Shown: positions 18,375 through 27,745 of the stretch, one piece after another
How the letters are laid out: the number at the start of each line of letters is the position of its first letter
How positions within the stretch are numbered: position 1 is the first letter of the stretch
DNA from: Salmonella bongori NCTC 12419
GTDB taxonomy: Bacteria > Pseudomonadota > Gammaproteobacteria > Enterobacterales > Enterobacteriaceae
DNA length: 64,000 nucleotides
NCBI RefSeq assembly: GCF_000252995.1
Contig: NC_015761.1
Coordinates: 496,001-560,000 of the forward strand
Direction: 5' to 3'
The notes under the pieces: generated by a model
Told to the model about the DNA's origin: nothing
The model's database searches: none
Seen by the model: only the letters and a program-made list of their open reading frames with translations
Position numbers and translations under genes: made by a program

Positions 18375-19031
18375 CGTCTCAGGAAGTCCGTCGGTCAGGG
18401 TGAGCATGAGCTTTCCATCCTTACCGGAGTTGAACTGGTTGTCAAACGTGGTGAAACCATTGCGCTGATTGGCGAATCAGGATCGGGCAAATCCACACTG
18501 CTGGCAATTCTCGCCGGACTGGACGACGGCAGCAGCGGAGAGGTCAATCTGGTAGGGAAACCGCTTCATCAGATGGACGAAGAGGCGCGGGCACAGCTTC
18601 GCGCTCAGCATGTCGGCTTTGTTTTTCAATCCTTTATGCTAATTCCTACGCTTAATGCATTGGAAAACGTCGAACTGCCGGCCTTGCTGCGTGGAGAGAA
18701 TAGCGGCCAAAGTAAAGCGGGGGCCAAAGCGCTGCTCGAACAACTGGGGCTGGGAAAACGGCTCGATCATCTTCCGGCGCAGCTTTCCGGCGGCGAACAG
18801 CAGCGTGTGGCGCTGGCGCGCGCGTTTAATGGGCGTCCTGATATTTTGTTTGCCGATGAGCCGACGGGTAACCTTGATCGGCAGACCGGGGATAAAATCG
18901 CCGATTTGTTGTTCTCGCTTAACCGTGAGCATGGCACTACGCTGATTCTGGTGACGCACGATCCCCAACTGGCAGCACGTTGTGACAGGCGGCTGCGGCT
19001 GGCCGACGGTCTGTTACAGGAGGAAGCATGA
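18345..19031 (+). CDS. ybbA: ABC transporter ATPase YbbA
   Basis: 228 residues of the LolD/MacB ATPase type: Walker A GESGSGKST (about 42-50), Q-loop GFVFQSFMLIPTLNALENV, signature LSGGEQQRVALARAF, Walker B ILFADEPTGNLD, H-loop VTHD. Its stop overlaps the start of ybbP by 4 bases; the two form one transporter of the MacB/FtsX class whose substrate is not established. Confidence 0.92.
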   Translation: MPAENSVEVHRLRKSVGQGEHELSILTGVELVVKRGETIALIGESGSGKSTLLAILAGLDDGSSGEVNLVGKPLHQMDEEARAQLRAQHVGFVFQSFMLIPTLNALENVELPALLRGENSGQSKAGAKALLEQLGLGKRLDHLPAQLSGGEQQRVALARAFNGRPDILFADEPTGNLDRQTGDKIADLLFSLNREHGTTLILVTHDPQLAARCDRRLRLADGLLQEEA

Positions 19032-21442
19032 TAGCCCGTTGGTTCTGGCGTGAATGGCGCTCGCCCTCGCTGATTATTGTCTGGCTGGCGCTAAGTCTGG
19101 CGGTGGCCTGTGTACTGGCGCTCGGCAATATCAGCGACCGGATGGAAAAAGGGTTAAGCCAGCAAAGCCGCGAGTTTATGGCGGGTGATCGAACGCTGCA
19201 AAGTTCACGAGAGGTGCCGAAAGCCTGGATTGAAGAAGCGCGTAAGCGCGGTCTCAATGTGGGCGAGCAGCTGACTTTCGCGACGATGACGTTTGCCGGC
19301 GATACACCGCAACTGGCGAGTGTGAAGGCGGTAGATGGCGTTTATCCGATGTACGGTGAACTACAAACCCGTCCAGGCGGAATAAAACCGCAACCGGGCA
19401 GCGTACTGCTGGCGCCGCGTCTGATGGCGCTGCTTAATCTGAAAACGGGCGACATGATAGATGTCGGCGACGCTACCTTGCGTATTGCGGGTGAAGTGGT
19501 GCAGGAACCGGATTCCGGGTTTAATCCTTTTCAGATGGCGCCGCGTCTGATGATGACCATAGCCGATGTGGCAAAAACTGGTGCGATACAGCCGGGTAGC
19601 CGTGTGACATGGCGGTATAAATTCGGCGGAACGCCACAGCAACTTGCCAGCTATGAGACGTGGCTATTACCGCAGCTTAAGCCTGAACATCGTTGGTACG
19701 GACTGGAGCAGGATGAAGGGGCATTGGGAAAATCGCTCGAACGCTCGCAGCAGTTTTTGCTGCTCTCGGCGTTGCTAACGCTACTGCTGGCAGTGGCCGC
19801 CGTCGCGGTAGCGATGAGTCATTACTGCCGTAGTCGCTACGATCTGGTAGCGATTTTGAAAACGCTGGGCGCGGGCAGAGCGCAGTTGCGTAAGCTGATT
19901 GTCGGACAATGGATGATGGTTCTGGGCCTTTCCGCCGTTACGGGGGGCGCGATTGGGCTCTTGTTTGAAAACGTCCTGCTGGTGCTGCTCAAACCGGTGC
20001 TGCCCGCCGATTTGCCGTCTGCCAGCCTGTGGCCCTGGATGTGGGCGTGGGGTGCGATGACGGTTATCTCTTTACTGGTTGGCTTACGGCCTTATCGATT
20101 GTTGCTGGCGACCCAGCCGCTACGGGTACTGCGTCGCGATGTTGTCGCCCGCGTCTGGCCGTTAAAAATTTATCTGCCTGCCGCCTGCGCCGTCGTGGTG
20201 GCGCTGCTTGCTGGATTAATGGGAGGAAGCATATTGTTATGGGCGGTCCTGGCTGGCGCCGTGGTGCTGGCGCTGCTGTGCGGCGTGCTGGGCTGGATGC
20301 TGCTTAACGTGCTGCGCGGCCTGACGCTGACGTCGCTACCGCTGCGTCTTGCCGTCAGCCGCCTGCTGCGCCAGCCGTGGTCAACGTTGAGTCAGCTCTC
20401 TGCATTCTCACTTTCGTTCATGTTGCTGGCGTTAATACTGGTATTGCGCGGCGATCTTCTTGACCGTTGGCAGCAGCAGCTCCCGCCGGAAAGTCCGAAC
20501 TATTTTCTCATTAATATTGCTGCGGAACAGGTGACGCCGCTGAAAGCCTTTTTGTCGGAGCATCAGGTACTCCCGCAGACGTTTTACCCGATTGTGCGGG
20601 CGCGGTTAACCCGGATAAACGACCGTCCGACGGAAGGTCAGCAGGATGAGTCGCTCAACCGTGAACTGAATTTGACCTGGCAGGATACACGCCCGGAGCA
20701 TAATCCGCTTGTCGCTGGCCACTGGCCACCAAAAGCCGGTGAAGTCTCTATGGAGGAGGGGCTGGCAAAACGGCTAAACGTCAGGCTGGGCGATAGTGTG
20801 ACCTTCATGGGCGATACGCAGGCGTTTAGCGCCAAAGTTTCCAGTCTGCGCAAAGTAGACTGGGAAAGCCTGCGGCCTAACTTTTTCTTCATTTTTCCTT
20901 CCGGAGCGCTGGACGGGCAACCACAAAGCTGGTTGACCAGTTTCCGCTGGGAAAATGGCAACGGCATGTTGACGCAGCTTAACCGTGAATTTCCTACTGT
21001 CAGCCTGTTAGATATCGGCGCGATCCTGAAACAGGTGGGGCAGGTGCTGGAACAGGTCAGCCGGGCGCTGGAGGTGATGGTGGTGTTAGTCACCCTCTGC
21101 GGTATATTGTTACTATTGGCCCAGGTGCAGGTCGGTATGCGTCAGCGTCATCAGGAGCTGGTGGTATGGCGTACGTTGGGGGCCGGAAAGACACTGCTGC
21201 GTACCACACTCTGGTGCGAATTCGCCATGCTGGGGTTGGTTTCCGGGCTGGTCGCCGCGATTGGCGCGGAAACGGCGCTGGCGGTCTTACAAATCAACGT
21301 CTTTGATTTCCCCTGGGAGCCGGACTGGCGTTTATGGATGGCGCTACCGTTTTGCGGCGCGCTGCTGCTTTCCGTATGTGGTGGCTGGCTTGGCGTTCGT
21401 TTGCTGAAAGGGAAAGCGTTATTCCGCCAGTTTAGTGGATAA
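19028..21442 (+). CDS. ybbP: FtsX-like ABC permease YbbP
   Basis: 804 residues with about ten helices, in two FtsX blocks (after residue 240: FLLLSALLTLLLAVAAVAVA; near the C-terminus: ALEVMVVLVTLCGILLLLAQ and FAMLGLVSGLVAAIGAETAL) and a large periplasmic N-terminal domain. It pairs with YbbA. In E. coli the rhsD locus usually follows; here the gene is followed by a terminator and a short relic. Confidence 0.92.
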   Translation: MIARWFWREWRSPSLIIVWLALSLAVACVLALGNISDRMEKGLSQQSREFMAGDRTLQSSREVPKAWIEEARKRGLNVGEQLTFATMTFAGDTPQLASVKAVDGVYPMYGELQTRPGGIKPQPGSVLLAPRLMALLNLKTGDMIDVGDATLRIAGEVVQEPDSGFNPFQMAPRLMMTIADVAKTGAIQPGSRVTWRYKFGGTPQQLASYETWLLPQLKPEHRWYGLEQDEGALGKSLERSQQFLLLSALLTLLLAVAAVAVAMSHYCRSRYDLVAILKTLGAGRAQLRKLIVGQWMMVLGLSAVTGGAIGLLFENVLLVLLKPVLPADLPSASLWPWMWAWGAMTVISLLVGLRPYRLLLATQPLRVLRRDVVARVWPLKIYLPAACAVVVALLAGLMGGSILLWAVLAGAVVLALLCGVLGWMLLNVLRGLTLTSLPLRLAVSRLLRQPWSTLSQLSAFSLSFMLLALILVLRGDLLDRWQQQLPPESPNYFLINIAAEQVTPLKAFLSEHQVLPQTFYPIVRARLTRINDRPTEGQQDESLNRELNLTWQDTRPEHNPLVAGHWPPKAGEVSMEEGLAKRLNVRLGDSVTFMGDTQAFSAKVSSLRKVDWESLRPNFFFIFPSGALDGQPQSWLTSFRWENGNGMLTQLNREFPTVSLLDIGAILKQVGQVLEQVSRALEVMVVLVTLCGILLLLAQVQVGMRQRHQELVVWRTLGAGKTLLRTTLWCEFAMLGLVSGLVAAIGAETALAVLQINVFDFPWEPDWRLWMALPFCGALLLSVCGGWLGVRLLKGKALFRQFSG

Positions 21443-21456
21443 TCCATAATGTGAAT

Positions 21457-21495
21457 AATTACGCGCCGTATTTTAAAGCGGCGCGTAATTCTTTT
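21457..21495 (+). terminator. Terminator after ybbP
   Basis: A perfect 12-bp stem, AATTACGCGCCG (21457-21468) and CGGCGCGTAATT (21479-21490), followed by CTTTT. Confidence 0.82.
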
Positions 21496-21744
21496 GTCGC
21501 GCAAAGTGTTAACTTATTGATTTTTAGTGGTATAAAACATTTAAAAATGCACAACACTAAGATTTTATAATTGTTATTATTTTCACGCTAAGTGATTTGA
21601 ATTGGCTATCTATCAAGAAAAATATAATGACAATTAAAATAACTGCGTAGGTGGCATCGTTCTTTACGCATCCTGTCTTTTAATAAAGCTAAAAATCCGC
21701 CACAGTTTATTCCTTTCTGTTGGGATTCAGTGATTGATAAAAAG

Positions 21745-21977
21745 GCGTATGAAACACGAATCACCTTCAGCGTTACGGTCTGGAAAATGACCATAAACCT
21801 AATATTTCGCTTACCGGTGAGCGAGTGATTTTAATTGAAACGGTATCGGGAAAGGGTGCAAAAATGTGTAAGAACATAACCAACCATCCTGATGGATATG
21901 TGTATTATGAAGACACACCGGACTTTATCAAAGGTAAAAAGTACCCCCTACGGCGAGTGGTAAGGGGACCTCTCTAA
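21745..21977 (+). pseudogene. Relic reading frame between ybbP and mnmH
   Basis: From about 21750 a frame without a plausible start reads NTNHLQRYGLENDHKPNISL, continues through LTGERVILIETVSGKGAKMC and HPDGYVYYEDTPDFIKGKKY, and stops at 21977. The composition is more AT-rich than the neighbours. It looks like the C-terminal end of a small secreted or immunity-type protein. Rhs loci with immunity genes occupy this exact site in E. coli, so an Rhs-associated immunity relic is possible, but this is inference. The rest of 21496-21980 shows no gene. Confidence 0.45.
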
Positions 21978-21980
21978 TTG

Positions 21981-23069
21981 TTACTGATGTTCCATTAACC
22001 AGTGCCCAACGGTTTCCGATGTGCCGCGAAAAACGATATTCGCGGCTTTCTTTTTCAGTTGATAGCGGTACATCGGGTCGTAATATTCATTCAGTAGCGG
22101 AACCAGCCATGCCATATGTCCGTCTGTGCTACCGCTGGATAATTGCTCCGCCAGCGCCATATCCAGCGTGTTTGTCAGTTCGGCGAAGCGTTGCAGCCCC
22201 AGACGGCGGCGAATGGCGAAAAGTCCGTGGCGCAGGTACTCACTGTACGCCTGCCAGCCGCGGTCATCGCCGTAGGCGCTGGTGAAATCGTGATGCATAC
22301 GGATGAAATATTCTTCACGCAGACGTTCCAGTCGACGCTCAAGCGGATCTTCTACTACCACAACCGGTGCCTGCGCCATTCGTTCGCGTAAAGGCTCAGG
22401 TAGATGGTTAGCGCCAATCGTTCGCCCTTCATCTTCCAGTACCCATCTTTTTAATGTTTGACGCGCGTTAATCTTCAGCATTTCGACTGCAAGTTTATTT
22501 TCAAAGCTGGCCTGGCTGAGCTGGGGTTTCAGCGTGCGTCCGAACGAGGAGCCGCGATGGCGTGCAAGCCCTTCCAGATCCAGACCGTTGGGCTGCTGTC
22601 GTACCAGTTGTGTTTTGCCGCTACCGGTACAGCCGCCAATTAACAGAATGGGTTTTTGCACCAGTTGTTGGGTCGCCTGAATTGCCTCCTGGCGCAGCGC
22701 TTTATAGCCACCTTCAATAAGGGGGCAGTCAATCCCAGCCTCTTGCAGCCAACGTTGTACGATATGCGACCGCTGACCACCGCGTGCGCAGCACAGAAAC
22801 CCGTTGGGGAAGCGCTGGAACGCGGCTTTCCAGGCTTCAAGACGCTGCTGGCGAATGTCACCGCTCACTAACCGGTGTCCCAGCGCTAACGCTGCATCCG
22901 CACCCTGACGTTTATAACAGGTGCCGACGGCGGCTCGCTCGTCATCCGTCATCAATGGCAGGTTGATAGCGCCCGGCATGGCGCCCTGTTGAAACTCAAT
23001 CGGCGCGCGTACATCAATTAAAGGCGTATCGGCAATGAGGAGCGCGCGAGAGTCCGTTCCATCGTTCAT
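21981..23069 (-). CDS. mnmH: tRNA 2-selenouridine synthase MnmH (SelU/YbbB)
   Basis: 362 residues from MNDGTDSRALL (ATG at 23069). An N-terminal rhodanese domain (PLIDVRAPIEFQQGAMPGAI) carries the active cysteine in FLCCARGGQRS, and a P-loop domain has GGCTGSGKT. It converts 2-thiouridine at tRNA position 34 to 2-selenouridine through a geranylated intermediate. Upstream lies purK only about 95 bases away, where the allantoin cluster is expected. Confidence 0.94.
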   Translation of the reverse strand: MNDGTDSRALLIADTPLIDVRAPIEFQQGAMPGAINLPLMTDDERAAVGTCYKRQGADAALALGHRLVSGDIRQQRLEAWKAAFQRFPNGFLCCARGGQRSHIVQRWLQEAGIDCPLIEGGYKALRQEAIQATQQLVQKPILLIGGCTGSGKTQLVRQQPNGLDLEGLARHRGSSFGRTLKPQLSQASFENKLAVEMLKINARQTLKRWVLEDEGRTIGANHLPEPLRERMAQAPVVVVEDPLERRLERLREEYFIRMHHDFTSAYGDDRGWQAYSEYLRHGLFAIRRRLGLQRFAELTNTLDMALAEQLSSGSTDGHMAWLVPLLNEYYDPMYRYQLKKKAANIVFRGTSETVGHWLMEHQ

Positions 23070-23164
23070 GTGTAATCCCGAAAAACAAAACAGCAATAGT
23101 GAGATTTTACGCGCTGAGGGAGGAGCCGGGAAAGGGGAAGATCATTCTCCCGGCATTTTATGCG

Positions 23165-24232
23165 TTATTTAAGCTTACTTTGCGCCCAGATAATACCGCT
23201 GGCATATTCTGGCGGCAGGAGCGGAGAGAGCGCTTCCAGAGTCGCCCTAAGACGTGACGTATCGCTGTCGGTCAAATTCAGATGGCCGACTTTTCGTCCC
23301 GGACGTACCGCTTTATCATACCAGTGCAGATGTACCAGAGGCAGCTTTAGCCAGTCGTACTGTAAGTCGCTGCCGATCAGATTGACCATCACCGATGGGG
23401 CATTAACGACCGGTGTAGGCAGCGGCAGGCCGGTAATCGCGCGTAGATGTAATTCAAACTGACTGATGCTGGCGCCATTTTGCGTCCAGTGTCCACTGTT
23501 ATGTACGCGCGGCGCCAGTTCGTTGATTAACAGACCTTCGGGCGTAATAAAACATTCCATTGCCATCACGCCGACATAGTTTAGCGTCTGCATAATCGCC
23601 GAAAGCATGGATTCTGCCTGTGCCTGCTGCCCGGCGTTCGCCTGCGGGAATGCGACGCTGGTCCGCAGGATGCCGTCCTGATGCAGATTGTGCGTCAGTG
23701 GGTAAAACACAGTATTGCCGTCGTGAGCGCGTGCGCCGATTAATGACACTTCACCGGAAAAATGAATGCCGCGCTCAACAATACATTCGCCATAGCAGTC
23801 ATCCGGCAGTTGCCCGGTTTCGCCCGCGCGTAGCCGCCACTGTCCGCGACCGTCGTAGCCGCCAATACGACGCTTAACAATCGCCAGTTCGCCCAGTTTA
23901 TCGAACAGGGCAGGCCATTGGCCCTTATCCGACAACTTTTCCCAGGGGGCGGTCGCCAGCCCAAGCTTATCGAAAAGCTGTTTTTGTGTCAGGCGGTCGG
24001 CGATGATCGGGAATACCTCTCGATTGACGAACGCCGGGTGACGTGCCAGTTCGCGGGTAAGCGCGGTTTCAGGCCAGCGCTCAATCTCTGCGGTAATAAC
24101 GCTCTGTTGTACCGGAACGGCGGTAGGTTCCGCATCCAGCCCGACCGGCCAGACGGCAATACCCAGCGGTTCGCCTGCCTGGCGCAGCATCCGGCCCAGT
24201 TGCCCATTGCCGAGAACACACACTTGCTTCAT
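23165..24232 (-). CDS. purK: N5-carboxyaminoimidazole ribonucleotide synthase PurK
   Basis: 355 residues, ATP-grasp enzyme of de novo purine synthesis; it makes N5-CAIR from AIR, bicarbonate and ATP. Visible: VLGNGQLGRMLRQAGEPLGI at the N-terminus, KRRIGGYDGRGQW, and the metal-binding AMECFITPEGLLINELAPRVHNSGHWT. Its ATG overlaps the purE stop by 4 bases, forming the purEK operon. Confidence 0.96.
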   Translation of the reverse strand: MKQVCVLGNGQLGRMLRQAGEPLGIAVWPVGLDAEPTAVPVQQSVITAEIERWPETALTRELARHPAFVNREVFPIIADRLTQKQLFDKLGLATAPWEKLSDKGQWPALFDKLGELAIVKRRIGGYDGRGQWRLRAGETGQLPDDCYGECIVERGIHFSGEVSLIGARAHDGNTVFYPLTHNLHQDGILRTSVAFPQANAGQQAQAESMLSAIMQTLNYVGVMAMECFITPEGLLINELAPRVHNSGHWTQNGASISQFELHLRAITGLPLPTPVVNAPSVMVNLIGSDLQYDWLKLPLVHLHWYDKAVRPGRKVGHLNLTDSDTSRLRATLEALSPLLPPEYASGIIWAQSKLK

Positions 24233-24738
24233 GCCGCACCTCGTGGATCGGGGTTTTCCAGCACGTCATCCGTTTGTGCTTTGCGCCAGTCGCGAAGGCG
24301 CTGATGCAGTGCGTTATCGTGGGTGGCCAGAATTTGCGCCGCCAGCAGCGCCGCGTTAGCGGCGCCAGCTTTGCCGATGGCCAGTGTGCCAACCGGAATA
24401 CCGCGCGGCATCTGTACAATAGAATAGAGACTGTCCACACCGCTTAGCGCAGCGCTTTGTACCGGAACGCCAAGTACCGGCACCAGCGTTTTTGCCGCAA
24501 TCATTCCTGGCAGATGCGCCGCGCCGCCCGCGCCGGCAATAATTACCTGAAAGCCGTTTTCTTCAGCATTTTCGGCAAAGCTGAACAGTTTATCGGGGGT
24601 ACGGTGAGCAGAAACCACTTCGACATGGTGCGGAATATCCAGAATGTCAAAAATTTCGGCGGCGAATTGCATGGTAGCCCAGTCGCTTTTGGACCCCATC
24701 ACGATGGCGACACGCGCCGGATTATTGCGGGAAGACAT
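24229..24738 (-). CDS. purE: N5-CAIR mutase PurE
   Basis: 169 residues from MSSRNNPARVAIVMGSKSDW (ATG at 24738; ten further open codons upstream are not used in the family). GSKSDWATM and SAHRTPDKL line the active site, and AGGAAHLPGM closes it. It converts N5-CAIR to CAIR, the step after PurK. A PurR operator lies about 70 bases upstream. Confidence 0.96.
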   Translation of the reverse strand: MSSRNNPARVAIVMGSKSDWATMQFAAEIFDILDIPHHVEVVSAHRTPDKLFSFAENAEENGFQVIIAGAGGAAHLPGMIAAKTLVPVLGVPVQSAALSGVDSLYSIVQMPRGIPVGTLAIGKAGAANAALLAAQILATHDNALHQRLRDWRKAQTDDVLENPDPRGAA

Positions 24739-24809
24739 GCGTCTTAAAACTCCTGTGGTGCGGGACACGCTGCTTTTGAGGTGTCAGAGAATAGCATGAT
24801 AATCAGGCA

Positions 24810-24825
24810 AGGAAAACGGTTGCGT
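24810..24825 (-). promoter_or_regulatory. PurR operator of purEK
   Basis: On the minus strand ACGCAACCGTTTTCCT matches the PurR consensus ACGCAAACGTTTNCGT closely and is placed as in the E. coli purE promoter. Confidence 0.85.
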
Positions 24826-24857
24826 AGCCGCCATAACAGAAGAGTAGACGATCGAAT

Positions 24858-25580
24858 TTAAAAGGGGAATGGGATGAGTTCCACGTCGTCCGGCGTAACT
24901 TTTACCATTGAACCTTCATGGTGCCATGCGCCTAACACTACACGGAAGGCGGGCTGACCGTTAGCGAAAAGTGTATGCACTGCCGGACGGTGGGTGTGAC
25001 CGTGAATCAACCACTGTACGCGGTGTTTTTCCATTTCGGCGATAACGGCCTGCGCATTGACATCCATAATATCCAGCGACTTGCTGCTGTTAGCCGCTTT
25101 ACTGCCAGCGCGCATTCTGGCGGCGATACGGCGACGAATAAACAGCGGCAGGGTAAGAAACAGTCGTTGGATCCCCGGATGGTGAACTTTGGCGCGAAAT
25201 GCCTGATAACCGACATCGTCGGTACAGAGGGTGTCGCCATGCATAATCAGTACATTGCGGCCATACAGGTCGAGGACTTTTTCCTGCGGCAGTAGCGTCA
25301 TGCCGCTCTCGCGGGCAAAGCGTTTACCCAGCAAGAAGTCGCGATTGCCATGAATAAAGAAGCAGGGCACGCCAAAATCCACAACCGCTTTGATGGCGGT
25401 GGCTATCTCATGATGCAATGGGGTGGGATCGTCATCGCCAATCCAGGCCTCGAAGAGATCGCCAAGAATATACAATGCGTCGGCCTGACGGGCTTCCGTG
25501 GCTAAAAAACGCAGAAAACCGGCGACGATCGCCGGTTCTTCCGTTTGCAGATGCAGATCTGCAATAAATAGTGTCGCCAC
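24858..25580 (-). CDS. lpxH: UDP-2,3-diacylglucosamine diphosphatase LpxH
   Basis: 240 residues, the fourth step of lipid A synthesis, at the inner membrane. Calcineurin-like metal motifs: FIADLHL (4-10), LGDLFEAWIGDD, HGNRDFLLG, IMHGDTLCTDD and WLIHGHTHRP. The ppiB stop lies 2 bases upstream of its start, so the two are coupled. Confidence 0.96.
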   Translation of the reverse strand: MATLFIADLHLQTEEPAIVAGFLRFLATEARQADALYILGDLFEAWIGDDDPTPLHHEIATAIKAVVDFGVPCFFIHGNRDFLLGKRFARESGMTLLPQEKVLDLYGRNVLIMHGDTLCTDDVGYQAFRAKVHHPGIQRLFLTLPLFIRRRIAARMRAGSKAANSSKSLDIMDVNAQAVIAEMEKHRVQWLIHGHTHRPAVHTLFANGQPAFRVVLGAWHHEGSMVKVTPDDVELIPFPF

Positions 25581-25582
25581 GA

Positions 25583-26077
25583 TTACTCGCTGACGGTCAC
25601 GTTTTCAATGATCACGTCTTCTTTTGGCACGTCCTGGTGCATACCGCTGCGACCAGTAGCCACGCCTTTGATTTTATCCACGACGTCCATACCTTCAACC
25701 ACTTCCGCAAAGACACAATAGCCCCAGCCCTGCATGCTTTCGCCAGAGAAGTTCAGGAAGTCGTTGTCAACCACGTTGATGAAGAACTGTGCGGTTGCGG
25801 AGTGAGGTGCCTGAGTGCGCGCCATGGCCAGCGTACCACGGGTATTTTTCAGACCGTTATTGGCTTCGTTTTTAATAGCGTCTTTAGTGGCTTTTTGTTT
25901 CATGCCCGGCTCAAAACCGCCGCCCTGAATCATAAAACCGTTAATCACACGGTGGAAAATGGTGTTGTTGTAAAAACCTTCGCGACAGTAGTCCAGGAAG
26001 TTTTTAACTGTTTCAGGCGCTTTATCATCAAAGGTTTTGATTACGATATCGCCGTGATTAGTGTGGAAAGTAACCAT
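25583..26077 (-). CDS. ppiB: Cytoplasmic peptidyl-prolyl cis-trans isomerase B
   Basis: 164 residues, cyclophilin type. FHRVINGFMIQGGGF carries the catalytic Arg, followed by LAMARTQAPHSATAQFFINV and VFAEVVEGMDVVDKI. No signal peptide, as expected for PpiB rather than PpiA. It precedes lpxH in a two-gene unit and is divergent from cysS. Confidence 0.96.
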   Translation of the reverse strand: MVTFHTNHGDIVIKTFDDKAPETVKNFLDYCREGFYNNTIFHRVINGFMIQGGGFEPGMKQKATKDAIKNEANNGLKNTRGTLAMARTQAPHSATAQFFINVVDNDFLNFSGESMQGWGYCVFAEVVEGMDVVDKIKGVATGRSGMHQDVPKEDVIIENVTVSE

Positions 26078-26250
26078 TTTTGCATCCTGTTCCGTTATAG
26101 TGGTGCTTCAACTCTCGGAAGAGTCAGATATAGGGGTGTGTTATAGCATAACCGCAAGGTTCGATCACCTCGCAAAGTGTGCTGCTTCCTGCCCGAATTA
26201 TGGGTATCATACGGACTTTATTACCCACACACGTCTATACGGAATCTTCG

Positions 26251-27636
26251 ATGTTAAAAATATTTAATACACTGACGCGCCAAAAAGAGGAATTCAAACC
26301 CATTCATGCCGGGGAAGTCGGCATGTACGTGTGTGGTATTACCGTTTACGATCTCTGTCATATTGGCCACGGACGTACGTTTGTCGCCTTTGACGTTGTC
26401 GCGCGCTATTTGCGTTTTCTCGGCTATAAGCTGAAGTACGTGCGTAACATTACTGATATTGACGATAAAATCATTAAGCGCGCAAATGAAAATGGCGAAA
26501 GTTTTGTCGCGCTGGTCGACAGAATGATTGCGGAAATGCATCAGGACTTCGATGCGCTGAATATTCTGCGTCCGGACAGCGAACCGCGTGCGACGCACCA
26601 TATTCAGGAGATCATAAATATTACCCAAACGTTGATCGAGAAAGGTCACGCTTATGTAGCGGATAACGGCGATGTGATGTTTGATGTACCGACCGATCCG
26701 GCTTACGGACAGCTTTCGCGCCAGGATCTGGAGCAACTTCAGGCGGGCGCGCGCGTTGATGTGGTTGACGTGAAGCGTAACCCGATGGACTTCGTGTTGT
26801 GGAAAATGTCGAAAGAGGGCGAGCCGAGCTGGCCGTCACCGTGGGGCGAAGGGCGTCCGGGCTGGCACATTGAATGTTCGGCGATGAATTGCAAACAGTT
26901 GGGCAACCATTTTGATATTCACGGCGGCGGTTCCGATCTGATGTTTCCGCATCATGAAAATGAAATTGCCCAGTCCACCTGCGCGCACGATGGCGAATAC
27001 GTCAACTACTGGATGCACTCCGGTATGGTGATGGTGGATCGTGAAAAGATGTCCAAATCGCTGGGCAACTTCTTTACTGTGCGCGACGTACTGAAATACT
27101 ACGATGCGGAAACTGTGCGCTACTTCCTGATGTCCGGCCATTACCGTAGCCAACTGAACTACAGCGAAGAGAATCTCAAGCAGGCGCGCGCCTCGCTGGA
27201 GCGGTTATACACTGCGCTACGCGGAACGGATAAATCAGCGGCCCCGGCGGGCGGCGAGGCGTTCGAAGCACGTTTTGTGGAGGCGATGAATGATGATTTC
27301 AATACGCCGGAAGCTTACTCCGTTCTGTTTGATATGGCGCGTGAAGTCAACCGTCTCAAGGGTGAAGATATGACCGCCGCGAATGCAATGGCGTCCCATC
27401 TGCGCAAAATTTCCGGCGTGCTCGGTCTGCTTGAGCAGGAGCCGGAAGCCTTCCTGCAAAGCGGCGCGCAGGCGGATGACAGTGAAGTCGCGGAAATTGA
27501 AGCGCTGATTCAACAACGTCTGGATGCGCGTAAAGCGAAAGACTGGGCGGCGGCAGATGCGGCGCGCGATCGTCTCAATGAGATGGGGATCGTGCTGGAA
27601 GACGGCCCACAGGGAACCACCTGGCGTCGTAAGTAA
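26251..27636 (+). CDS. cysS: Cysteinyl-tRNA synthetase
   Basis: 461 residues from MLKIFNTLTRQKEEF (ATG at 26251). The open frame starts at 26179, but the extra 24 codons overlap promoter-like sequence. The class I motifs are CHIGHGR (HIGH, about residue 35) and EKMSKSLGNF (KMSKS, about 266). Zinc ligands are Cys28 in YVCGITVYD, then WHIECSAM and HHENEIAQS. It is convergent with ybcJ. Confidence 0.97.
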   Translation: MLKIFNTLTRQKEEFKPIHAGEVGMYVCGITVYDLCHIGHGRTFVAFDVVARYLRFLGYKLKYVRNITDIDDKIIKRANENGESFVALVDRMIAEMHQDFDALNILRPDSEPRATHHIQEIINITQTLIEKGHAYVADNGDVMFDVPTDPAYGQLSRQDLEQLQAGARVDVVDVKRNPMDFVLWKMSKEGEPSWPSPWGEGRPGWHIECSAMNCKQLGNHFDIHGGGSDLMFPHHENEIAQSTCAHDGEYVNYWMHSGMVMVDREKMSKSLGNFFTVRDVLKYYDAETVRYFLMSGHYRSQLNYSEENLKQARASLERLYTALRGTDKSAAPAGGEAFEARFVEAMNDDFNTPEAYSVLFDMAREVNRLKGEDMTAANAMASHLRKISGVLGLLEQEPEAFLQSGAQADDSEVAEIEALIQQRLDARKAKDWAAADAARDRLNEMGIVLEDGPQGTTWRRK

Positions 27637-27646
27637 TAGCCGTATT

Positions 27647-27732
27647 GCCGGAGGGTGACGCAAGGCGTCTCATCCGGCCTGCCGTTCATTGTATAGTAGG
27701 CCGGATAAGGCATGAGCCGCCATCCGGCGCAT
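27647..27732. repeat. BIME between cysS and ybcJ
   Basis: TTGCCGGAGGGTGACGCAAGGCGTCTCATCCGGCCTGCC and the opposed TAGGCCGGATAAGGCATGAGCCGCCATCCGGCGCA form a typical pair of REP units. Confidence 0.85.
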
Positions 27733-27745
27733 TCACCGACGCAGC

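Noticed and set aside
25571..26146. 191-codon plus-strand frame over ppiB
   Set aside because: Antisense shadow of ppiB; no ribosome site or family features.
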